A stretch of DNA of 64,000 bases, taken from contig NZ_LOIC01000063.1 of assembly GCF_001684335.1 (NCBI RefSeq), positions 60,485-124,484 of the forward strand. The letters are read 5' to 3'. How positions within the stretch are numbered: the first letter of the stretch is position 1; the number at the start of each line of letters is the position of its first letter. The notes beneath the pieces were generated by a model. That model had not been told where the DNA came from, searched no databases, and was given only the letters and a program-made list of their open reading frames with translations. This document shows, one piece after another, positions 59,125 through 64,000 of the stretch. Source of the stretch: Photorhabdus namnaonensis (lineage in GTDB: Bacteria; Pseudomonadota; Gammaproteobacteria; Enterobacterales; Enterobacteriaceae). A program made the position numbers and the translations under genes.

Positions 59125-60873
59125 ATGACTAAAATTTTTTCATTCAATAAAAATCACCGGGATTTATCAGCGGGTCATCATTCACGTCTTAAAGAGGTTA
59201 ATGGTGTTAATGGTGTTCCTAAATCTTTGTTGCCGGGTTTTCCTGATTTAGATGATCAATTCAATCAGATGGGAATTACCCATATCCGGTTGCATGATGG
59301 TTTTGGTATTGGCGATATGGATAATTATTATCAGGTGGATAGAGTCAATGATCGAAATCAAATAATTGTTAATGTGCCGGAAGAAAATAAATCTGCGGCT
59401 AAGAAATTGCTCACTGATATTGCAAATATCAGAAGTATTTTTCCCAATGCGGCTGCCGGGATGAGAAATAATGATATTAGTCTTGCATTAAAAGAGGCTA
59501 ATTATAAAATGACTGACGCTTATCTGCGCGATATTATGAATAATAAAGCTGATCTAACCCCAAATGATATTCAGCGACAAATCATGTTTCGTATTGGACG
59601 TTCCGGTGATGGTGGTTGTGAAATACCAGAGGATTTTGATATTTATGCCATATTGGTCAGCACGTTGGTGAATCGCTACGCTTTAAACTATGCCCGAATC
59701 GGTTTGCCAAGAAAAATAACTTATTGGCAGATTTGGAATGAACCTGACTTATATTTTTTCTGGAATAGTGATGATCCTGAAAAGTATTATGCATTATATG
59801 AAAAAATTGCAAGAATAATTAAAGCTGTCGATCCTTCGGTTAAAGTCGGTGGGGCGGGTATTGCGTTTGCTGATAGAGGCAAAGAAGATTATCTCGATGG
59901 ATTTTTGAAATATTGTAGAGATAATCATGTGCCGTTGGATTTTTATTCCTGGCATGGATATGTTGAAACCGGAGACCCGCAGAACATTATTGATTTGGGG
60001 AATGTGGTGCAAAAAAGTTTGCATACTTATGGTTTTACCGATGTAGCAAGTTTTTGTACTGAATGGACTTCTTGTCCTATTGGGACAAAAAATACCTATA
60101 CAAAAGTACAGGGTGTTAAAAATGCGGCATACATTGCTTCCACATTTATTTATATGCAATATATAAAAGTCGACAAAGCTTATTATTATCGGGGAGATGG
60201 CTCATCTTTTGGTTTGTTTAATAACCAGCCAAATCCTAAAAATCCAAGTGTTAAAAATTTCTGTACCTATTCAGCTCAATCCTTTTACCTGTTTGCCAGA
60301 ATGTTCGAAACACCTTATATTTTAAATGGTAATAGGGATTTCTCCACGGGTTTAACTGTTTTGGCAGCCGAGAATGCTGAAGGTAATAAAATAAATATCC
60401 TTGCCGCAAATTATAAAGTTGATAAAAGCCTTGCCGATGGTAATGCGGCTCCTGATTATTTATATCAACAATATTATCTTGATGCTAGTCGATCACTGAA
60501 TCAATTAACAGATACCTGGAGTAAGAATAAATGGTTTGGCGGCATTGATCCGACAACTGTTCATGTTGATAATGCGGTTGTGCAACGTGAACCTGTTAAG
60601 CCATTTCCGGGTGATAATATGTTGAGAACTAAAAGTCGGGATTATACTGATAGCGACCAGGGTGTTACCGTGGTAATTAACCATATAGGTTATAAAAAAT
60701 TTAAAGTCAAAGCATTCCGTATTCAAGAAGGTGGATCTCTGGCACAAATGACGCCACCGGAAGTGACTAACCAAATTAATGTATCTATAGCTCATAATAA
60801 ATTAACGTTAGTGGATAAGGGAGCGAAGCCTGCAACAGTAACGTTATATTCGTTAGAGCTAAATAATGATTAA
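59125..60873 (+). CDS. GH39-like glycoside hydrolase, first tandem copy
   Basis: 582 residues without signal peptide or membrane helix. A TIM-barrel of the GH39 (beta-xylosidase/iduronidase-like) clan is suggested by GITHIRLHDGFGIGD near 50-64, the acid/base motif YWQIWNEPDLYFFW with Glu206, SWHGYVETGDP near 275-285, and FCTEWTSCP with a likely nucleophile Glu313. A beta-sandwich-like domain closes the protein (about 425-582). It has AT-rich codons and its own leader and terminator. A closely similar copy follows. Substrate unknown; as made, it would stay in the cytoplasm unless exported by a non-classical route. Confidence 0.75.
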   Translation: MTKIFSFNKNHRDLSAGHHSRLKEVNGVNGVPKSLLPGFPDLDDQFNQMGITHIRLHDGFGIGDMDNYYQVDRVNDRNQIIVNVPEENKSAAKKLLTDIANIRSIFPNAAAGMRNNDISLALKEANYKMTDAYLRDIMNNKADLTPNDIQRQIMFRIGRSGDGGCEIPEDFDIYAILVSTLVNRYALNYARIGLPRKITYWQIWNEPDLYFFWNSDDPEKYYALYEKIARIIKAVDPSVKVGGAGIAFADRGKEDYLDGFLKYCRDNHVPLDFYSWHGYVETGDPQNIIDLGNVVQKSLHTYGFTDVASFCTEWTSCPIGTKNTYTKVQGVKNAAYIASTFIYMQYIKVDKAYYYRGDGSSFGLFNNQPNPKNPSVKNFCTYSAQSFYLFARMFETPYILNGNRDFSTGLTVLAAENAEGNKINILAANYKVDKSLADGNAAPDYLYQQYYLDASRSLNQLTDTWSKNKWFGGIDPTTVHVDNAVVQREPVKPFPGDNMLRTKSRDYTDSDQGVTVVINHIGYKKFKVKAFRIQEGGSLAQMTPPEVTNQINVSIAHNKLTLVDKGAKPATVTLYSLELNND

Positions 60874-60940
60874 TTTTATATGCAATGGAAATATTGGAAT
60901 AAATTATTTAATCAATGAAGATTAAATAATTTTAATATGA

Positions 60941-60966
60941 CAGGCTCTGAAAAGAGCCTGTTTGAT
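60941..60966 (+). terminator. Terminator of first GH39-like gene
   Basis: ACAGGCTCT (60941-60949) and AGAGCCTGT (60954-60962) pair around a short A-rich loop and are followed by TTG. A matching element follows the second copy. Confidence 0.7.
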
Positions 60967-61416
60967 AACAGTTAATTGAATTATATGTATTTTATTTAGA
61001 ATTAAGGTTATTTTTTTATGATTGGAAATATGTTTTTAATATGCGTTAAATGATCTTTTTTACGATATTTTAAAATATAATTTGTTCTCTATATGGTTTT
61101 ATCATGTGTTATTTTATCATTGTTATTAATATCACTCTTTATTGATTGATTTTTTTCTCTTTTAATGATTCTGTGGTTAAATAAATCACAGAGTCAATTT
61201 TACTATAAGAAATAATTGTATTAATGTAATTGTTTGTTTAATTCAATAAATTCAAAGTAATAGATGAGAATTTTAGATGTAGTTAAAAGTGATATTTACT
61301 ATTATCTAGGTCTTCCATTCATTTATTGTTATTGAGTTACCAGATAAATGTATTTATTCTTTGATATTGTTTTTGGTTTATAGGGATACAATTTCTTAAT
61401 TAGTATAGAGGGCATT
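60967..61416. other. Leader of second GH39-like gene, duplicated from first
   Basis: From about 61047 on, this gap aligns with 58761-59124: shared blocks include TTGTTATTAATATCA, GGTTAAATAAATCACAGA and CATTCATTTATTGTT. No gene is seen. The perfect extended -10 of copy one is not kept here (TGTTTAATT at the matching place). Confidence 0.7.
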
Positions 61417-63171
61417 ATGACTAAAGTTTTTTCATTTAATAAAAATCATCGAGATTTATCAGCTGGATATAACTCACGTCTTAAAGCGGTTAATGGCGTC
61501 AATGGTCTTCCTAAATCGATAGCGCCAGGTTTCCCGGATTTAGATAATGAATTTAATCAGATGGGAATTACCCATGTTCGGCTCCATGACGGCTTTGGTA
61601 TTGGGGATATAGATAATTATTTCCAGGTGGATAGGAAAAACAATCAAGATCAAATGATTATCAATGTGCCGGAGGAGAATAAACCTGCGGCTAAAAAGCT
61701 GGTTGCTGATATTGCAAATGTCAGAAGTATTTTTCCCAATGCGGCTATTGGGATGAGAAATCATGATGTGAATCTTGCATTAAAAGATGCTAATTATGAA
61801 ATGACGGATGCTTATTTGCGTGATGTTCTGAATAATCAAGCAGATCTGAACCCAAATAATATTGAGCGACAACTCTTTTTTCGTATTGGGCGTTCACTTG
61901 ATGGCGGTTATGAAATACCAGAGGATTTTGATGTTTATGCAGCATTAGTTAAAGCTTTGGTGAATCGTTATGGTGTAAACTATGCCTGTATTGGGCTGCC
62001 GAGAAAAATAAGCTATTGGGAGATTTGGAATGAGCCTGACTTGCTATTTTTCTGGAATACGGATGATCCACAAAAGTATTATCAATTATATGAAAAAGTA
62101 GTGAGATTAATTAAGGCGGTTGATCCTGAAGCTAAAGTCGGAGGGGCCGGTATTTCATTTAGTAATCATGCCGGAGGACATTATATCGATGGATTCTTCC
62201 GATATTGTAGGGATAACCATGTACCGTTAGATTTCTTTTCTTGGCATGGATATGTTGATACTGGAGACCCGCAAAACATTATTGATATGGGTAATACCAT
62301 TCAGAATAGTTTGCATATTTATGGTTTTACTAAGACAGAGAGTATTTGTACCGAGTGGAACTCTACTCCTTTTGGATCGAGAAATACATTTACCAAAGTG
62401 CAGAGTCCTAAAAATGCGGCATATATCGCCTCCTCATTGATTTATATGCAATATACCAAAGTTGACTTGGCTCATTATTATCGTGGGGATGGTTTATCTT
62501 TTGGTTTGTTTAATGATCAACCTAACCCTAAAAATCCAAATGTCAGAAATTTCTGTACTTATTCAGCTCAATCTTTTGGTCTTTTTGCTAAATTATTAAA
62601 AACACCTTATATCTTAAGTGGTCAAAAAGATTTTTCAACCGGCTTAACGGTTTTGGCTGCTGAAAATAAATCGGGTAACAAAATTAATATTCTGGCGGCA
62701 AATTATAAAGTGGATAAGAGTTTTTCTGATGGTAGTGTAGCACCGGTTCCTGCTGATTTATATCGACAATATTATTTGGATACTAGCCGAACATTAGATC
62801 AATTAACGGATACCTGTAGTAAGAACAAATGGTTTGGTGGTGTTGATCCGACAACCATTCAATCTAATAATGCGGTAGTGCAAAAGGAGCCGATGCAACA
62901 ACTTCCACTAGATTCTCTTTTAAGACCTAAAACTCGTGATTATACTCATAGTGACCAAGGCGTTACTGTGGTGATTGATCATATAGGTTGTAAGAAATTT
63001 AAAGTCAAAGCGTATCGTATTCAACAAGGCGGATCGCTGGAACAAATAACACCACCTGAGGTGACTAGTCAGATTAATGTGTCTATAGCTAATAATAAAT
63101 TAACGTTGGTTGATAAAGGAGCGAAACCTTCAACGGTAACACTGTATTCGTTAGAGCTAATTCATCATTAA
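61417..63171 (+). CDS. GH39-like glycoside hydrolase, second tandem copy
   Basis: 584 residues, collinear with the first copy and about three quarters identical by eye, without gaps through the first 320 residues. Both candidate catalytic glutamates are kept: Glu206 in WEIWNEPDLLFFW and Glu313 in CTEWNSTP. Differences gather in the C-terminal sandwich, where two extra residues (APVPADLYRQ) are found. No signal peptide. The pair arose by tandem duplication of gene plus leader and terminator; both frames are intact, so selection appears to keep both. Confidence 0.75.
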   Translation: MTKVFSFNKNHRDLSAGYNSRLKAVNGVNGLPKSIAPGFPDLDNEFNQMGITHVRLHDGFGIGDIDNYFQVDRKNNQDQMIINVPEENKPAAKKLVADIANVRSIFPNAAIGMRNHDVNLALKDANYEMTDAYLRDVLNNQADLNPNNIERQLFFRIGRSLDGGYEIPEDFDVYAALVKALVNRYGVNYACIGLPRKISYWEIWNEPDLLFFWNTDDPQKYYQLYEKVVRLIKAVDPEAKVGGAGISFSNHAGGHYIDGFFRYCRDNHVPLDFFSWHGYVDTGDPQNIIDMGNTIQNSLHIYGFTKTESICTEWNSTPFGSRNTFTKVQSPKNAAYIASSLIYMQYTKVDLAHYYRGDGLSFGLFNDQPNPKNPNVRNFCTYSAQSFGLFAKLLKTPYILSGQKDFSTGLTVLAAENKSGNKINILAANYKVDKSFSDGSVAPVPADLYRQYYLDTSRTLDQLTDTCSKNKWFGGVDPTTIQSNNAVVQKEPMQQLPLDSLLRPKTRDYTHSDQGVTVVIDHIGCKKFKVKAYRIQQGGSLEQITPPEVTSQINVSIANNKLTLVDKGAKPSTVTLYSLELIHH

Positions 63172-63240
63172 TTTTATATGCAAAGAAAATATTAGAATGG
63201 ATTATTTTCTCTTCCCGTTAATAATTGGAGAGTAAAGTTA

Positions 63241-63268
63241 AACAGGCTCTTATAAGGGCCTGTTTAAT
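63241..63268 (+). terminator. Terminator of second GH39-like gene
   Basis: AACAGGC (63241-63247) and GCCTGTT (63258-63264) pair around TCTTATAAGG and are followed by TAAT. It is the counterpart of the hairpin after the first copy. Confidence 0.65.
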
Positions 63269-63648
63269 CATGGTGAATAATTTATTGGAATAAGGTTGAT
63301 TCGGAATAAATAGTAATTGTTTTTGCTTGGTTGTAAGGTGATATATATTTTTAATATGTATTATGATTTTATTGAATTAAACTATTTAATAAATACGGCT
63401 AAAATTAAGGTGTATTATTAAATTCGGCTTTACTCAGCGTTAATAATTTGTGTATTCAATAAATTTATAAGATTATTCTGGATAAAAAGATTGTTCGGGA
63501 TACACCCGAGGTTATCTGGGCCCGTGAACGTCTCTATTTACCAAACAAACTGGAGAATATCAGATAAGTAATGTTTGAAAGTAATCATTGTTGATTGCTT
63601 TGTTTTGATGGAGTAAAATCATCGTATATGATTACAAGGATGCTGATA
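63269..63648. other. Gap with a short coding remnant
   Basis: Mostly AT-rich. Around 63478-63567 one + frame gives a protein-like stretch (for example DTPEVIWARERLYLPN) ending in TAA, without a start. It may be the tail of a lost gene. Family not recognised. Confidence 0.3.
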
Positions 63649-63771
63649 TGAAATTTACCGTAACGGTAATTGGCGCCGCCCGTAAGGAGTTAGCAAAATC
63701 CGCCGTAAACCCTCGCCCAATGCGGGCGGTGATATCAGGCGAAAAGCCCGCAGGGCTTTCAGGTTATTAAC
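63649..63771 (+). pseudogene. Short frame possibly truncated by the IS element
   Basis: ATG 63649 opens with MKFTVTVIGAARKEL, a plausible protein start, then runs into sequence typical of the IS left end and stops at TAA 63769-63771 (40 codons). It may be a host gene cut by the insertion. Identity not recognised. Confidence 0.3.
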
Positions 63772-64000
63772 CATCACGTTCACTGGCAGCTCGAGGGGGA
63801 CACGGCCCAAAAAAGCGGTTAAAATACATAAACTATCCCGATGAGTGCTGATGATGTTAAGAGCCACCAAAGTCCGCATTTACCCGACACCCGAACAGGC
63901 TGATTATCTCAGTGCTCAGTTCGGTGCGGTTCGTTTCGCGTACAACAAGGCGCTCCACATCAAGAAGCACGCTTATCAACGCCACGGGGTGAACCTCAGC
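63685..64000 (+). mobile_element. Left end of an IS200/IS605-type element carrying tnpB
   Basis: A hairpin-rich segment precedes the tnpB start, including AAAGCCC/GGGCTTT with loop GCA at 63743-63759. Such subterminal hairpins are what single-strand transposases recognise. No tnpA is seen upstream, so it may be a tnpB-only derivative. The exact left boundary is uncertain and the right end is outside the window. Confidence 0.6.
63851..64000 (+). CDS. tnpB: TnpB RNA-guided nuclease, N-terminal part (cut by window end)
   Basis: The first 50 codons from ATG 63851 (a second ATG follows at 63854). The start is characteristic of TnpB/OrfB: MLRATKVRIYPTPEQADYL then FGAVRFAYNKALHI. TnpB proteins of IS605 elements are guided by a transposon-encoded RNA. 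The catalytic RuvC region, zinc finger and guide RNA lie beyond the window. Confidence 0.9.
   Translation, partial: MMLRATKVRIYPTPEQADYLSAQFGAVRFAYNKALHIKKHAYQRHGVNLS

Noticed and set aside
63655..63879. Open frame on the - strand opposite the IS left end
   Set aside because: It overlaps the hairpin-rich IS end and the tnpB start, lacks a ribosome site and has no recognisable family.

Overview
The window reads as one stretch of a Photorhabdus/Xenorhabdus-type member of the Morganellaceae (Enterobacterales). The core genes match their Escherichia coli counterparts in length, motifs and neighbourhood: rpsU-dnaG-rpoD, tsaD, plsY, folB, uppP, cca, glnE, hldE, ribB, tolC, nudF-cpdA-yqiA-parE-parC-plsC-ftsP, metC and exbBD. 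Base composition is lower in GC than E. coli. A 127-bp ERIC element is present, and accessory islands interrupt the core. Genus is an inference; no marker fixes the species.

Layout. (1) 1-9.1 kb: the late part of a P2/K139-like contractile tail cluster on the + strand: tape measure (cut by the window edge), DUF2590 protein, baseplate J, tail protein I, a frameshifted tail fibre, fibre assembly protein, two baseplate-region proteins of unknown role and a hub/spike protein. (2) 9.1-11.3 kb: the end of the element, with a hicAB toxin-antitoxin pair, a Ner-like repressor, decayed phage sequence and an att-like end beside tRNA-Ile2(CAU), the probable integration site. (3) 11.3-26 kb: the macromolecular synthesis operon rpsU-dnaG-rpoD, then tsaD, plsY, folB, uppP, cca-ygiM and ygiF-glnE-hldE. 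(4) 27-29.3 kb: an ERIC element and an operon of three lipoproteins (CsgG-like, DUF4810, DUF799). (5) 29.4-46.8 kb: ubiK, FMN riboswitch-ribB, ygiD, ygiBC, a DUF2628 membrane protein, tolC, nudF, cpdA, yqiA, parE, parC, plsC, ftsP and dkgA. (6) 47-51.9 kb: yghB, a PrlF/YhaV toxin-antitoxin pair, metC, and exbBD behind a Fur box. (7) 52-58 kb: accessory genes: a HTH-ImmA-like regulator with a mutated zinc site, an MFS exporter facing a LysR regulator, and a thiolase plus stand-alone thioester-reductase pair. The pair lies between two copies of the LysR 3' end, and a 9 x 7-bp tandem repeat sits upstream of the reductase. (8) 58.7-63.3 kb: two tandem paralogues of a GH39-like glycoside hydrolase, duplicated together with leader and terminator. 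(9) 63.6-64 kb: the start of an IS200/IS605-type element with tnpB, cut by the window end.

Functionally, the core genes cover replication and transcription initiation, lipid and LPS precursor synthesis, nitrogen regulation, chromosome decatenation, efflux and TonB energisation. The parts least explained by known biology are the tandem GH39-like pair without signal peptides, the reductase/thiolase cassette, the three-lipoprotein operon and a 23-residue hydrophobic ORF with a strong ribosome binding site next to tRNA-Ile2.
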